DNA of 64,000 bases from Mesorhizobium sp. B2-4-15 (GTDB lineage: Bacteria; Pseudomonadota; Alphaproteobacteria; Rhizobiales; Rhizobiaceae): NCBI RefSeq assembly GCF_006658505.1, contig NZ_VFUZ01000001.1, positions 1 through 64,000 of the forward strand. Reading direction: 5' to 3'. Shown piece after piece: positions 8,561 through 18,512 of this stretch. Position numbers and translations under genes: made by a program. The notes beneath the pieces are model-generated. The model was not told where the DNA came from. It did no database searches and saw nothing but the letters and a program-made list of their open reading frames with translations. The first letter of the stretch is position 1. Each line of letters begins with the position of its first letter.

Positions 8561-8589
8561 ACTGGCCCAAGCCGAATGCTTGGGCCAGT
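8561..8589 (-). terminator. Perfect hairpin between the two pilin genes
   Basis: ACTGGCCCAAGC (8561-8572) and GCTTGGGCCAGT (8578-8589) form a perfect 12-bp stem with a 5-base loop directly after the first pilin stop codon. There is no T-tract in the direction of transcription. It may therefore stabilise the pilin mRNA 3' end or partly terminate, giving more pilin than assembly proteins. A weaker relative of this hairpin follows the second pilin (about 8150-8185). Confidence 0.55.
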
Positions 8590-8596
8590 CAGGGAC

Positions 8597-8779
8597 TTAC
8601 GCTGCTGCTACCAGCGCGCTGTTAAGAGCGGTCCACCGACCGGCAACCCAGGTACCGACCAACACCACCGTCGCGATCACCGCTACAGTGATGATGCCGA
8701 GCAGCACCGTATATTCGACCATGGCAGCGCCGTTCTCATCGTCGCGGAACTGCCGGGTCATCGTCATGAGCTTCTTCAT
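8597..8779 (-). CDS. Flp/Fap-type pilin, upstream copy
   Basis: The 60-residue prepilin starts at MKKLMTMTRQF with GGGGAG upstream. Leader cleavage is expected after Gly17, before AAMVEYTVLL. The sequence differs from the downstream copy mainly in the leader and the C-terminal residues. It is the first gene of the minus-strand tad arm and lies nearest the CtrA-type box at 8898-8912. Which copy is the major pilin cannot be told from sequence. Confidence 0.93.
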   Translation of the reverse strand: MKKLMTMTRQFRDDENGAAMVEYTVLLGIITVAVIATVVLVGTWVAGRWTALNSALVAAA

Positions 8780-9320
8780 GTCAATTTCTCCCCTTGGAGT
8801 TTGAACCCGACGAGACAGAGCCAAGGATGAACTCCATACCCAAGCATCCCCCGTCATCTCGATCCTAGGTCCCGAGAAATTGCAGAGTCAAACGGGATTA
8901 ACGGTTCCTTAACTTCCCAATACATGAACTTCCGAGCCGAGCGCGGCTTTAAAATTCAGCAAGAGCTTGATTCGTCTAATTTTTCAAGCGCTCTTAACCA
9001 TTCGTTCACAATTATGCACCCAACCTAATAAAGGATCAGCTATTTTAGCTATATAGCATATTCCTTTATATCTAAGGGGTTATAGCCGGATATGGAGCGG
9101 ATGCCCGTGTCGGAGCGACCAAGGTGCCCGAGGCGTTCCAAACCATAGTTCACCACTCATGTTTGACGGCAGGGCGGCCAGAAATAAAAACGATATTTTC
9201 CTGGCACGCGTTTTAACTATGTTGAAAGTATTGGCTACGCGTGGCCCGCCCCGACGCTTGTGCCCCGCTTGGTTAACGTTTAGTTTCCGCTAATATGCGC
9301 TGGAGGGAGTATAAGGGATT
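8780..9320. promoter_or_regulatory. Divergent AT-rich control region between the pilin and cpaF arms
   Basis: This 541-bp region has no convincing gene. It is clearly richer in A and T than its surroundings. It holds the CtrA-type box at 8898-8912, a half-site TTAACCAT at 8994-9001, and the ribosome site GGAGGGAG at 9302-9309 for cpaF. The first 65 bases upstream of the pilin are similar to those before the second pilin, reflecting the duplication. Confidence 0.7.
8898..8912 (-). promoter_or_regulatory. CtrA-type binding box upstream of the pilin genes
   Basis: TTAACGGTTCCTTAA fits the full CtrA consensus TTAA-N7-TTAA exactly and is followed by C. It lies 119-133 bases upstream of the first pilin start. 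CtrA controls pilA in Caulobacter, so cell-cycle control of this locus is likely. Binding is inferred from the motif alone. Confidence 0.65.
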
Positions 9321-10702
<1,382 letters not shown>

Positions 10703-10703
<1 letters not shown>

Positions 10704-11674
10704 TGCCGACCGGTCAGACCCTCCTCTATTTCATCTATGTGCTTGCGGCGGCGTCAGTCATCCTCGCCGCCGAATCCTTCTTTCTTTCAATCGCCGGACG
10801 GCGAGCGCGGGCAGGCATCATAAATCGACGCTTGCAGCGACTGGGAGAAGAAAAGCCGGCCGAGCAGAGTTTGCAGGGGCTGCTGCAGGAACGCGGATTG
10901 ACGGCATCGGGCGACTTCATTTTCGGCGCAATCGCGCTCAACCGGCTTTATACGCAATCTGGCATCACCGGCAATCCGCTGGCTTTCCTCGCGGTTTTCC
11001 TGCTCGCCGGCCTCGTTCTGGCGCTTATTTTGCCGTTGCTTCTGCACCTATCCGTTATTGTCGCCGTCATCGTCTTCTTGATTGTCGGATTTGCTCTGCC
11101 GGTTCTCGTTCTGCGAAGTGCCAGGAACAAGCGCATCAAGAAATTTGCGGTCCAGCTTCCCGATGCACTCGACATGATCGTGCGCTCTCTGCGCGCTGGT
11201 CACCCAACCACCGTCGCGATAGGGCTTGTCGCGCGTGAAATGCCCGATCCGCTCGGCACCGAGTTCGGCATCGTTTCCGACGAAATCAGTTTTGGCCTTA
11301 GTCTGGAACAGGCTGTTCGAAAACTGTCGGAGCGAGTCGGTTTCGAAGGCCTGCATCTGCTCTCGGTGTCGCTTTCCATCCAGGCAAAGACCGGTGGCAA
11401 TCTTACTGAAATATTGTCGAACCTATCGATGGTGTTACGTGAACGGAGGAAACTGCGGATGAAGATCAGGGCGCTTTCCGCCGAAGGCCGTATGTCTGCC
11501 TGGATAATCTCGCTGTTTCCAGTTCTGATGCTTGGCGTGCTGTCGATCGCCGCTCCGAGTTTTTATGGTGACGTCTGGGGGAACCCGATCATCATGCCGG
11601 TGTTCGTGATCTTCGGATCGTGGGCACTGGTGGGGGACTTCATAATGTACCGAATGGTCAACTTCGATTTTTAA
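10703..11674 (+). CDS. tadB: TadB inner-membrane platform protein
   Basis: The 323-residue protein has an N-terminal membrane segment, two more hydrophobic segments at about 90-135, and then the T2SSF (GspF) domain starting KKFAVQLPDALDMIVRSLRAGH. Two further membrane helices lie at the C-terminus. TadB and TadC form the inner-membrane platform that couples CpaF to pilin assembly. It overlaps both neighbours by one base. Confidence 0.94.
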
Positions 11675-12639
11675 TGGCGGGCCTGGACGTGTTTACCAAT
11701 CTAGGGAATTCGGCCACGCTGCTCTCGCTCGCTATCTTCCTGGCGGCAGTGGCGCTTTTTTTGCTGGGCGCCTTTATCCTCATCCCGGTGTTCCAGACAA
11801 GGAAGCTGGTTACCCAAACGCTTTTGTCCGAGGGGATCACCAATCGCCGATCGCTCTATGCCCAGCAGGAACTCAACAGGATTTCCGCGCAGCGGCCGGT
11901 GGATGCCTATTTCCGTGGCATGGAAAAGGAACGCGGCGTGCCGAATGCCCTTGAAGCGAAACTGTTCAGGGCGGGGTTCTACCAATCAAGCGCACCGGTC
12001 ATTTACACGCTCTCTCGCCTCGGCGCCGTCTGTGTCGGCTTCCTTGCCTGTTATGCCGTTCTATCGCGGGTATTGCCGCCGCAATTGCCGGGGTTGGTGG
12101 CATTTGCAGGTTCAGCCTTGATCGGGCTTGGTTGCCTTGTCATTCCCAGCATTGCCCTCGACCGCTTCGAAAGCGGGCAAAAGCAGGTGTACCGGCGCGG
12201 CTTTCCCGATTTCATGGACATGATGATCACTTGCGCTGACGCCGGGATGAGCCTTGAGGCGGCAGTGGAGCGTGTCGGCGCTGAACTGGCCGGGACCCAC
12301 AAATGGCTGGGCATTCAGCTCTCGATCGTGACCCTGCAGTTGCGTGCAGGCAAACCGTTGCGCGAGGCACTGCGCGAACTTGCCGACCGCATCGGGCTTG
12401 ACGAGGCGCGCGCCTTGGCCGTTTTGTTTCGCCAATCGGAAGAGCTGGGCACCAGTCTTACAGACGCCCTGCGCATTTATAGCGACGAAATGCGCACCCA
12501 GAGAATCATGAACGCCGAGGAACGTGCCAACGCGTTGCCGGTCAAGATGATGATTCCGCTGGGTCTCTGCATCTTTCCGGTCGTGATGATGGTCGTCATG
12601 TTGCCTGTGCTCATCCGAATGAAGGGCATTTTCTTCTAA
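11674..12639 (+). CDS. tadC: TadC inner-membrane platform protein
   Basis: The start ATG at 11674 overlaps the tadB stop (TAATG), giving 321 residues. A T2SSF domain begins YRRGFPDFMDMMITCADAGMSLEAAVERV at about residues 170-200. Hydrophobic segments at the N-terminus, middle and C-terminus match TadC. It acts as a pair with TadB. Confidence 0.94.
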   Translation: MAGLDVFTNLGNSATLLSLAIFLAAVALFLLGAFILIPVFQTRKLVTQTLLSEGITNRRSLYAQQELNRISAQRPVDAYFRGMEKERGVPNALEAKLFRAGFYQSSAPVIYTLSRLGAVCVGFLACYAVLSRVLPPQLPGLVAFAGSALIGLGCLVIPSIALDRFESGQKQVYRRGFPDFMDMMITCADAGMSLEAAVERVGAELAGTHKWLGIQLSIVTLQLRAGKPLREALRELADRIGLDEARALAVLFRQSEELGTSLTDALRIYSDEMRTQRIMNAEERANALPVKMMIPLGLCIFPVVMMVVMLPVLIRMKGIFF

Positions 12640-12693
12640 ATGAGGATATGCTTTGATTCTAAAACAGAGTCGAAGGACTCTTGGGGGCTAAAA

Positions 12694-13251
12694 ATGACAA
12701 GGCCGATACGCCTCGCAGCCGTCGTCGCGGCCAGTCTTTTGGTGGCGCTAGCCGGTTGCCAAACGAAGGGTGCGGACACCACAGGCGGAGTCGTGCGCAC
12801 CAACGAGCCGTCGAAAGGCGACGTAACCTCGTTTGGCGACGCCTTCGACGGGCTGAAGACGGTCAGCGACGTCGAGTATTACGCCTCGGATCAGGCCGTG
12901 GCCGAGGCCACGAACCAGTTCCGCGCGGAAAATTACGGCAACTCCGGCGCGTTGTTCTTCAAGGCGACGCAACTGGCCCCGAACGATGGTGGCGCCTGGA
13001 TGGGGCTGGCCGCCTCCTGCGACCGCATCCACCGCTTCGACCTCGCCGACCGTGCCTATGCCAGGGCGTTCAGGCTGGTTGGCGCATCGCCCGAGTACTA
13101 CAACAATGTCGGCTATTCCTACCTACTGCGCGGCAAGCTGCAGGACGCACGCACGAGTTTCCTCAAGGCCTATGAACTGGCGCCAAACGACCCGACCGTG
13201 GCCAACAACCTGAAGCTGCTGTCGTCGAGTGTGCAGAACATCGAGCGCTAG
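12694..13251 (+). CDS. tadD: TadD-like TPR lipoprotein
   Basis: I use the start MTRPIRLAAVV because a signal peptide with lipobox LAGC (Cys24) follows; an in-frame ATG at 12640 would add 18 residues that spoil it. The 185-residue protein carries tetratricopeptide-type repeats (AVAEATNQFRAENYGNSGALF, WMGLAASCDRIHRFDLADRAY, YYNNVGYSYLLRGKLQDAR). TadD lipoproteins act as pilotins or scaffolds for Tad secretins. It lies between tadC and the prepilin peptidase. Confidence 0.87.
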   Translation: MTRPIRLAAVVAASLLVALAGCQTKGADTTGGVVRTNEPSKGDVTSFGDAFDGLKTVSDVEYYASDQAVAEATNQFRAENYGNSGALFFKATQLAPNDGGAWMGLAASCDRIHRFDLADRAYARAFRLVGASPEYYNNVGYSYLLRGKLQDARTSFLKAYELAPNDPTVANNLKLLSSSVQNIER

Positions 13252-13252
13252 C

Positions 13253-13777
13253 ATGCTGCTTGTCGAGGTGCTGCTGCTGAAGGCGCTCGCCATACCCTTG
13301 CTCGCAAGGATTGCGTGGCTGGATTTCACGACACAGAAGATTGCCAATCGCGACGTGCTGCTGCTGCTCTGCCTGGGGGCAGGGTCGTTGCTGCTGCTGT
13401 CGCTTCAGTCCGGATCGTGGTGGGACATGGGGCTGAGCGCTATCGCCGCGCTTGTGCTCTTCCTGGCGCTCTTTCCATTTTGGGTGCTACGAAAGGTTGG
13501 CGCGGGCGATGTCAAGCTGATGGCGGTCGTGCCGTTTCTGGTCGGCGGAAGTGATCTCGCCGGGTTTTCCATCTTGCTGCTGCTTTTCGCTCTCGCCACG
13601 GCCATGGTCTTGAAAAATCCGTTCTTGCTGCCGCAAGGCGCGTTCCGCCTCTACGTTCAGCACCTCGATCGTAAAGGTGTTGTCCCTTTTGGCGTACCGA
13701 TCTCCGTGGCGTCGATTTGCATGATCGCATTGCAAGTCGGATACGGCTTTTTGGTCCCGGACTCTCTAGCGATGTGA
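13253..13777 (+). CDS. cpaA: Prepilin peptidase CpaA/TadV (peptidase A24 family)
   Basis: The 174-residue membrane protein starts one base after the tadD stop. The two catalytic aspartates of A24 peptidases are visible: Asp24 in AWLDFTTQKIANR and Asp86 in the GAGD signature (KVGAGDVKLM). The protein lacks the long N-methyltransferase domain, as usual for TadV. It should process both pilins and the TadE/G pseudopilins. It ends the plus-strand arm. Confidence 0.93.
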   Translation: MLLVEVLLLKALAIPLLARIAWLDFTTQKIANRDVLLLLCLGAGSLLLLSLQSGSWWDMGLSAIAALVLFLALFPFWVLRKVGAGDVKLMAVVPFLVGGSDLAGFSILLLLFALATAMVLKNPFLLPQGAFRLYVQHLDRKGVVPFGVPISVASICMIALQVGYGFLVPDSLAM

Positions 13778-13820
13778 CAACCGACGGGCGCTGGGCTGCA
13801 GATGCGCTACTGCATCTGGC

Positions 13821-14660
13821 CTATGTTTCGGTCGCCGGCCTTACGATGGCATCCGCCGTATTCTGGCCTTGTTGACCGCCACGCACGAACGGGTAGCCGT
13901 GCTGGCCGATATAGTCCGTCGGGATCGGCTCATCGACTCCATATTTCTCGGGCATTTTGGAGCCTGGAATATGGAACGTTCCGAACAGCGCATCGATGAT
14001 GGCAAGATGACTGGCGAAGTTCTTGTCATAGGCGTCGCGTTGATCGGCATGATGCCAATGGTGAAATTGCGGCGTTGCGATCAGCCATTTGAGCGGCCCG
14101 AAGTTCATCCTGACGTTGGCGTGCAGAAGCAGCGCATGCCCGGTGGCGATGATGAAGTAGACGGCGATCGCCTCTGATGAAAATCCCAGAAAGAACACTG
14201 GCAGAAGCGAGACGGCCTTGGTGATGATCTGGTCCACCGGATGGGCCCGGAAAGCAACCATCCAATCCAACTCCTCGATGCCATGATGGATCGCGTGAAA
14301 TCTCCACAGCGCCGGGATTGCATGAAACGCCCGGTGCGAGGCGTAGACGCCGATATCGGCAAGGACGATGATCTCTATGACCTGGAGCCATGTCGCCTGA
14401 CCGCTCACGGTCGTTGTTATCCTCTGCGGTATCAACCACGCCGAGGCGCTCATTGCCGCTGCCGCCATAAGGACGAGGCAGATCTTGAGGAACGCACCGT
14501 TGACCACCGCGTAAATCACATCGGTGCCGATGCCCTTTCGGAGTATCTTTTGTTGCGTCCGAAGGGCGAGGACGTGTTCAAGCGGTACGAAGATCAAGGC
14601 ACAAATAAGCAGCGATTTTAGGCCAAGGAGGTCCATCGGCCCACCCTCAATGTCATCCAT
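13821..14660 (-). CDS. Sterol desaturase / fatty acid hydroxylase family membrane protein
   Basis: This protein of up to 279 residues has several hydrophobic segments and the di-iron histidine boxes of the fatty acid hydroxylase superfamily: HRAFH, HAIHHG and HHWHH. Such enzymes hydroxylate or desaturate lipids in the membrane; the substrate is not predictable. The start at 14660 (MDDIEGGPM) and one at 14636 (MDLLGLK) are both possible. It is convergent with cpaA and divergent from the methyltransferase-like gene, so it seems to be a single-gene unit. Confidence 0.88.
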   Translation of the reverse strand: MDDIEGGPMDLLGLKSLLICALIFVPLEHVLALRTQQKILRKGIGTDVIYAVVNGAFLKICLVLMAAAAMSASAWLIPQRITTTVSGQATWLQVIEIIVLADIGVYASHRAFHAIPALWRFHAIHHGIEELDWMVAFRAHPVDQIITKAVSLLPVFFLGFSSEAIAVYFIIATGHALLLHANVRMNFGPLKWLIATPQFHHWHHADQRDAYDKNFASHLAIIDALFGTFHIPGSKMPEKYGVDEPIPTDYIGQHGYPFVRGGQQGQNTADAIVRPATET

Positions 14661-14867
14661 GAGAGGAGTGAACCACTTAGTGGCCGGTCACACAAGACGA
14701 TAGTTTCCAAACAGTTAACCGATCTGCTGTGATCTTGACTCGGGAGGTCTGAGGCTCTCGAGAGGCATCTCGACTAAACTGTCAGGTTGGACATTAACGC
14801 TTCTGAAACGATTTTCTTGTCGCCGCACGAAAGTAATGCTTCAGTGCGCCCTCGCGGGGGTAGCAAA

Positions 14868-15536
14868 ATGTTCAACGAAGATTTTCTCGGCCGTATCGCC
14901 ATCGTCTGCATCATGACGGTCTTGGCGGTTCTCAGCGCGATTCCGTTGTTCTCCTATTTCCATCAGACCGTGTCGGCAAATTCCCTGGCCGTCGTCAATC
15001 AAGCCTTGGCAACGGGCTTGTTGGCTCTGCAAGTTTTCTTGACGATCAGCCGTCTCCCGCCAAAAGGAACCGCTCGAGGACTCGTGCCCAGGGTAACCTC
15101 GGTGGCCGGAACGTTCCTGATCATCATTGCAATGTTTCTGACTCCGGCATTGGAAAGCGGGGCCGCGCAAATGGGGGCGCTCTGCTTGATTTTCATCGGC
15201 ATGGTCAGTTCGATTTTTTGCCTTTACTGGCTTGGTCGCTCTTTCTCCATCATGGCTACGGCTCGGCGGCTGGTTACTTCTGGTCCATATTCCATTGTTC
15301 GCCATCCGCTTTACGTCTGCGAGGCGGCATTCGTCCTCGGGATGGTCATTTCGCATTTTTCAATGCTGATGGTGGCGCTAGGCGGGCTGCAATTTCTTTT
15401 GCAGTACCGACGCGCCAGGAATGAGGAAGCCATTCTGCGGCAGACCTTTGCCGAGTATGATGAGTATGCTCGGCGTGTTCCGATGCTTTTCCCGCGTTTC
15501 CTTCGCTCAGAAATGCCAGCACCAGGTCGTCAATAG
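14868..15536 (+). CDS. Isoprenylcysteine carboxyl methyltransferase-like integral membrane protein
   Basis: Starting at MFNEDFLG, the 222-residue protein has about five hydrophobic segments. Near the C-terminus it has the motif RLVTSGPYSIVRHPLYVCE, in which RHPxY is the signature of the ICMT/phospholipid N-methyltransferase fold. It is therefore a probable SAM-dependent methyltransferase in the membrane with unknown substrate. An in-frame ATG at 14787 would add 27 non-hydrophobic residues and is less likely. Confidence 0.8.
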   Translation: MFNEDFLGRIAIVCIMTVLAVLSAIPLFSYFHQTVSANSLAVVNQALATGLLALQVFLTISRLPPKGTARGLVPRVTSVAGTFLIIIAMFLTPALESGAAQMGALCLIFIGMVSSIFCLYWLGRSFSIMATARRLVTSGPYSIVRHPLYVCEAAFVLGMVISHFSMLMVALGGLQFLLQYRRARNEEAILRQTFAEYDEYARRVPMLFPRFLRSEMPAPGRQ

Positions 15537-15708
15537 ATCACGTCGCCATGTCTGTTCCTACGATGGGGAGGACGACATGCATAAAACAAATACCCAAAGC
15601 GCGTCGCATGAATTCGTTTCAACGCGACATGCGTTGGTTCCTCCTCAGCCGTTCATGTCGATTTGACGGGTGATCGCCAAAGGCAGGCATGGATTTCGGG
15701 GTGAAGGC

Positions 15709-15774
15709 GGCCCGGCTGCTGGAGCTTGGGGTTGGGAGCAGCAGCCGGGCCTTGCCGGCTTTGAAGTCCGGCAT
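15709..15774. other. Two strong tandem hairpins in intergenic DNA (terminator or small RNA)
   Basis: GGCCCGGCTGCT (15709-15720) and AGCAGCCGGGCC (15740-15751) form a perfect 12-bp stem around a 19-base loop. A second small stem TGCCGG/CCGGCA follows at 15753-15774. There is no T-tract on either side. On the minus strand the loop is C-rich with CTCCCAACCCC, on the plus strand it is G-rich. The rest of 15537-15836 shows nothing I recognise. Confidence 0.5.
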
Positions 15775-15836
15775 ATTAGCGTGATCTAATACTGTAAAAT
15801 ACGCAATAGCGGCGCCTCAATTATCCAGCTCAATTA

Positions 15837-16094
15837 TCAAGAGGCGCGCCGATAGGTTTCGTCGGCGTCTTCAAACCATGCGTAAAGAAAGGCCGGCATC
15901 GCCTCGCGCTCGCCGTCGCCGCTCACCATGACGATGGAGTCGCCAATCCGCGCTTCCGTCGGCGCACCGACCCGTCAATCTCCAGTGGCGCCGAACACGG
16001 TTTTGAGAAAATCCACCAAACCTCTCACGTCTTGAGTGGAAATCCTTGGTGTGACCGTGCGCCAACCGTCAGGCTGAAATTCGACCATTTGCAT
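15837..16094 (-). pseudogene. VOC-family (glyoxalase-fold) protein remnant
   Basis: The frame starts MQMVEFQPDGWRTVTPRI and reads FLKTVFGATGD up to a TGA at about 15975-15977. In the same frame after the stop it continues RVGAPTEARIGDSIVMVSGD ... FLYAWFEDADETYRRA and then stops again. The pattern (IGDSIVMVS, VEDADETYRRA-like) matches the N-terminal half of VOC-superfamily proteins of about 130 residues. The gene therefore has one internal stop and lacks its C-terminal part. It begins about 90 bp from the 3' end of tRNA-Ser. Confidence 0.7.
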
Positions 16095-16183
16095 CCCACG
16101 GATGTACGAGGGGCGAGAAGCCATAACGGAGTGACAGACCGCCCTTGGAAAGCTCGGCGCGCCCTGGCGCAGAATCGGCGGGA

Positions 16184-16273
16184 TGGCGGAGAGGGAGGGA
16201 TTCGAACCCCCGATGGGCTTGCACCCATGCCGCATTTCGAGTGCGGTGCATTCGACCACTCTGCCACCTCTCC
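16184..16273 (-). tRNA. tRNA-Ser (anticodon CGA)
   Basis: The minus strand reads a 90-base serine tRNA with acceptor stem GGAGAGG/CCTCTCC, a long variable arm (CATGGGTGCAAGCCCATC), TTCGAAT in the T loop, and an encoded CCA end. The anticodon loop CTCGAAA gives anticodon CGA, reading UCG codons. A VOC-family pseudogene lies just downstream of its 3' end. Confidence 0.96.
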
Positions 16274-16667
16274 GCGGTCATGGTCGGCCGTTGCCGGCGC
16301 GGCGCACTAGATAACGGCTGAACGGGCAGGTTACAAGGCCAAATCCACCGATATTTGGCTTGCCGGACAAGCAGGGCATTGTAGAGGCGTCCGCCGCTCA
16401 TTGGCCTGCGCGGCACAGGCTGCCTTGGCCGTTATCGCCATGTCTCCACGGCGCCGTAGGCGTAGGCGTCGAGTTTCGGTTATCGCTGTTTGCCTTGGCA
16501 ATGGCTGTTTGCCTTGACTCCCACGCAACCTTCGGTTAGGGACGGCGCGCAATCGGCGTGGAGGGTTCTTCCGCGCCGCTTGTTTTTTGAACCCGCAGAC
16601 TGACAAAAAGACGGCCGAACCGCCAGACGCGGTTCATCGAGGCCGACCGAACAGCGAAAGGCAAAAA
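16274..16667. promoter_or_regulatory. Intergenic region between tRNA-Ser and rplU
   Basis: These 394 bases hold the promoters of the divergent tRNA-Ser and rplU genes, but I cannot fix their positions with confidence. GCTGTTTGCCTTG occurs twice with a 19-base period (16485-16497 and 16504-16516), the second leading into TTGACT. No gene is visible. Confidence 0.4.
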
Positions 16668-17267
16668 ATGTTCGCAGTCATCAAAACGGGCGGCAAGCAG
16701 TATCGCGTCGCCGCCAACGATCTCCTGAAGATCGAAAAAGTCGAAGCCAATGTCGGCGATATCGTCGAGATCGGTCACGTGCTCGCGCATGGCGAGGGCG
16801 AGAATGTCACGTTCGGCGCGCCGTTCGTCGATGGCGCCCTGGTCACCGCCGAAGTCGTCGAGCAGGGCAAGAACCGCACGGTCATCGCCTTCAAGAAGCG
16901 CCGCCGCCAGAATTCGCGCCGCAAGATCGGCCACCGCCAGCTTTTGACCACCGTGCGGATCTCCGAGATCCTGCTGGGCGGCGCCAAGCCGGCCAAGAAG
17001 GCCACCGCCAAGACGGAAGCCAAGGCCGCCGAGGCCGCGGCAGCGCCGCTGTTCAAGGCGCCGAAGGGCGAGCCGGACGACCTGACCGTGATCAAGGGCA
17101 TCGGCCCGGTCGCCGCCAAGGATCTCGCCGAGCAGGGCATCATCACCTTCGCGCAGCTGGCCAAGCTGTCCGACAAGGATGTCGCCAAGATCGACGAGCA
17201 CATGCCGTTCAGCGCCGACCAGATCAAGGACTGGCGCGAACAGGCCAAGGAACTGGCGAAGAAGTAA
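16668..17267 (+). CDS. rplU: 50S ribosomal protein L21 with C-terminal helix-hairpin-helix extension
   Basis: The start [14 protein letters not shown] is the conserved L21 N-terminus, and residues 1-103 are a complete L21 ([17 protein letters not shown] near its end). An Ala/Lys-rich linker follows (about 104-130), then a helix-hairpin-helix-like domain from about 137 ([20 protein letters not shown]) to the end. The 199 residues are about twice the usual L21 length. The same type of domain ends the LivG protein at 50399-51916. The rpmA gene follows 98 bp downstream, the usual pair. Confidence 0.97.
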   Translation: MFAVIKTGGKQYRVAANDLLKIEKVEANVGDIVEIGHVLAHGEGENVTFGAPFVDGALVTAEVVEQGKNRTVIAFKKRRRQNSRRKIGHRQLLTTVRISEILLGGAKPAKKATAKTEAKAAEAAAAPLFKAPKGEPDDLTVIKGIGPVAAKDLAEQGIITFAQLAKLSDKDVAKIDEHMPFSADQIKDWREQAKELAKK

Positions 17268-17365
17268 TTTTTCCGGCCAAACATCAGCCGGATCGGACTT
17301 GAAACGGAACGCGAACGCGTTCATAAGGCCTTTTAGGCGCCTTGCGGCGCAACGGAGTTAGTTAG

Positions 17366-17635
17366 ATGGCACACAAGAAAGCTGGCGGCTCGTCGCGCAA
17401 CGGTCGCGACTCGCATTCCAAGCGTCTGGGCGTGAAGAAGTTCGGCGGCGAAGCCGTCATCCCGGGCAACATCATCATTCGTCAACGCGGCACCACCTGG
17501 CATGCGGGCGTCAATGTCGGCATGGGCACGGACCACACCCTTTTCGCGCTCGAAGCCGGCGCCGTGATGTTCAACAAAAAAGCCAACGGCCGAACCTACG
17601 TATCGGTCAACCCGATTACCAAAGCCGCGGAGTAG
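17366..17635 (+). CDS. rpmA: 50S ribosomal protein L27
   Basis: The 89-residue protein begins [20 protein letters not shown], the standard L27 N-terminus that reaches into the peptidyl-transferase centre, and contains [15 protein letters not shown]. Length is normal. It is the second gene of the rplU-rpmA operon, closed by the terminator at 17705. Confidence 0.98.
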   Translation: MAHKKAGGSSRNGRDSHSKRLGVKKFGGEAVIPGNIIIRQRGTTWHAGVNVGMGTDHTLFALEAGAVMFNKKANGRTYVSVNPITKAAE

Positions 17636-17704
17636 CCGGTTCCGCACTAGAACACCGGCGCCCATCTCGGGAACCGGTGTCTGGCAAAGCCAGGAAAAGG
17701 ATCA

Positions 17705-17733
17705 GGGGAGATGGGTTCCATCTCCCCTTTTTC
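17705..17733 (+). terminator. Rho-independent terminator of rplU-rpmA
   Basis: GGGGAGATGG (17705-17714) and CCATCTCCCC (17718-17727) form a perfect 10-bp stem with loop GTT followed by TTTTTC. It lies 70 bp after the rpmA stop and before the ribosome site of the acetyltransferase. Confidence 0.85.
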
Positions 17734-17755
17734 TTGTGCCTGGAGGATTTTTAAA

Positions 17756-18343
17756 ATGGTTGCCGAAGCGGAAGACGTCGACGGCGAAGCTTATGCGATA
17801 GACTGCCCGATGCTGGCCACCGAGCGGCTGGTGATGCGGGCTCCCGATGAACGGGATATTCCGCAACTGGTCGACCTTGCCGACAACCATCACGTTGCCC
17901 AAATGCTGGCGCGCATGCCGCATCCCTATGGCGAGGCCGAGGCGCGCGCCTTCCTGGCCATGACGAGGTCACGCCGCGCCGGCATCGCCCATGCGCTGAC
18001 GCTCGCCGGCACCGATACCTTTGTCGGCTGCGCGGGCTTGAACGCCACCGATCGCGGGCTGGAGCTCGGTTACTGGATCGGCGAGCCTTACTGGAAGCGC
18101 GGCTATGCGACGGAAGCCGCGCACGCGCTGGTCGACCTCGCCTTCCAGAAGACCTCCATCCAGGTGCTGCATGCCTCGACGCGGGTCATCAATCCGGCCT
18201 CGCGCCGGGTGATCCACAAATGCGGTTTCCAGTATGCCGGCCAGGGCATGCTGAACTCCATCGTTGCCGGCCAGGTGCCGGTGGAGCGCTACAGGCTCGA
18301 TCGCAAAACCTGGACCAGCCTCAGGAACTGGGTCCACTTTTGA
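17756..18343 (+). CDS. GNAT acetyltransferase (RimJ/RimL-like)
   Basis: The start MVAEAEDVDG is preceded by GGAGG with good spacing. The 195-residue protein reads LATERLVMRAPDERDIPQLVDLA, then GYWIGEPYWKRGYATEAAHALV, the acetyl-CoA-binding region of the RimJ/RimL branch, and STRVINPASRRVIHKCGFQ near the end. These enzymes acetylate N-termini or amino groups of small molecules; the substrate here is unknown. It follows the L27 terminator and is probably transcribed on its own. Confidence 0.88.
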   Translation: MVAEAEDVDGEAYAIDCPMLATERLVMRAPDERDIPQLVDLADNHHVAQMLARMPHPYGEAEARAFLAMTRSRRAGIAHALTLAGTDTFVGCAGLNATDRGLELGYWIGEPYWKRGYATEAAHALVDLAFQKTSIQVLHASTRVINPASRRVIHKCGFQYAGQGMLNSIVAGQVPVERYRLDRKTWTSLRNWVHF

Positions 18344-18351
18344 TGCGTGCC

Positions 18352-18475
18352 GATATCCAGGTGAGGCCGGCCTGCGAATGGTGGCTTCCTGCGCTTCCGG
18401 TGCTCACGTACTTTAAGTACGCTCCGCTCCGGTTCCCGGAAGCCAGCATTCTCGGCTCGGCCTGACCTGTATCTC
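18352..18475. repeat. CAGGTGAGGCCGG palindromic repeat, copy 1
   Basis: The outer arms CAGGTGAGGCCGG (18358-18370) and CGGCCTGACCTG (18458-18469) are inverted. The centre has GCTCACGTACTTTAAGTACG and CTTCCGG/CCGGTTC blocks. A second copy with the same blocks lies at 60665-60790. It sits between two convergent genes and could act as a bidirectional transcript end. Confidence 0.75.
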
Positions 18476-18512
18476 GACACGCCTCGGCGCCTTATACCGA
18501 ACCAACTTGGCG

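Noticed and set aside
15577..15666. Small open frame of 29 codons (MHKTNTQ...)
   Set aside because: It has no clear ribosome site and no family; the surrounding DNA resembles intergenic repeats.
16184..16300. Phage or island integration at tRNA-Ser
   Set aside because: No integrase, no repeated tRNA end and no compositional change are visible, so only a weak note on the adjacent pseudogene is kept.
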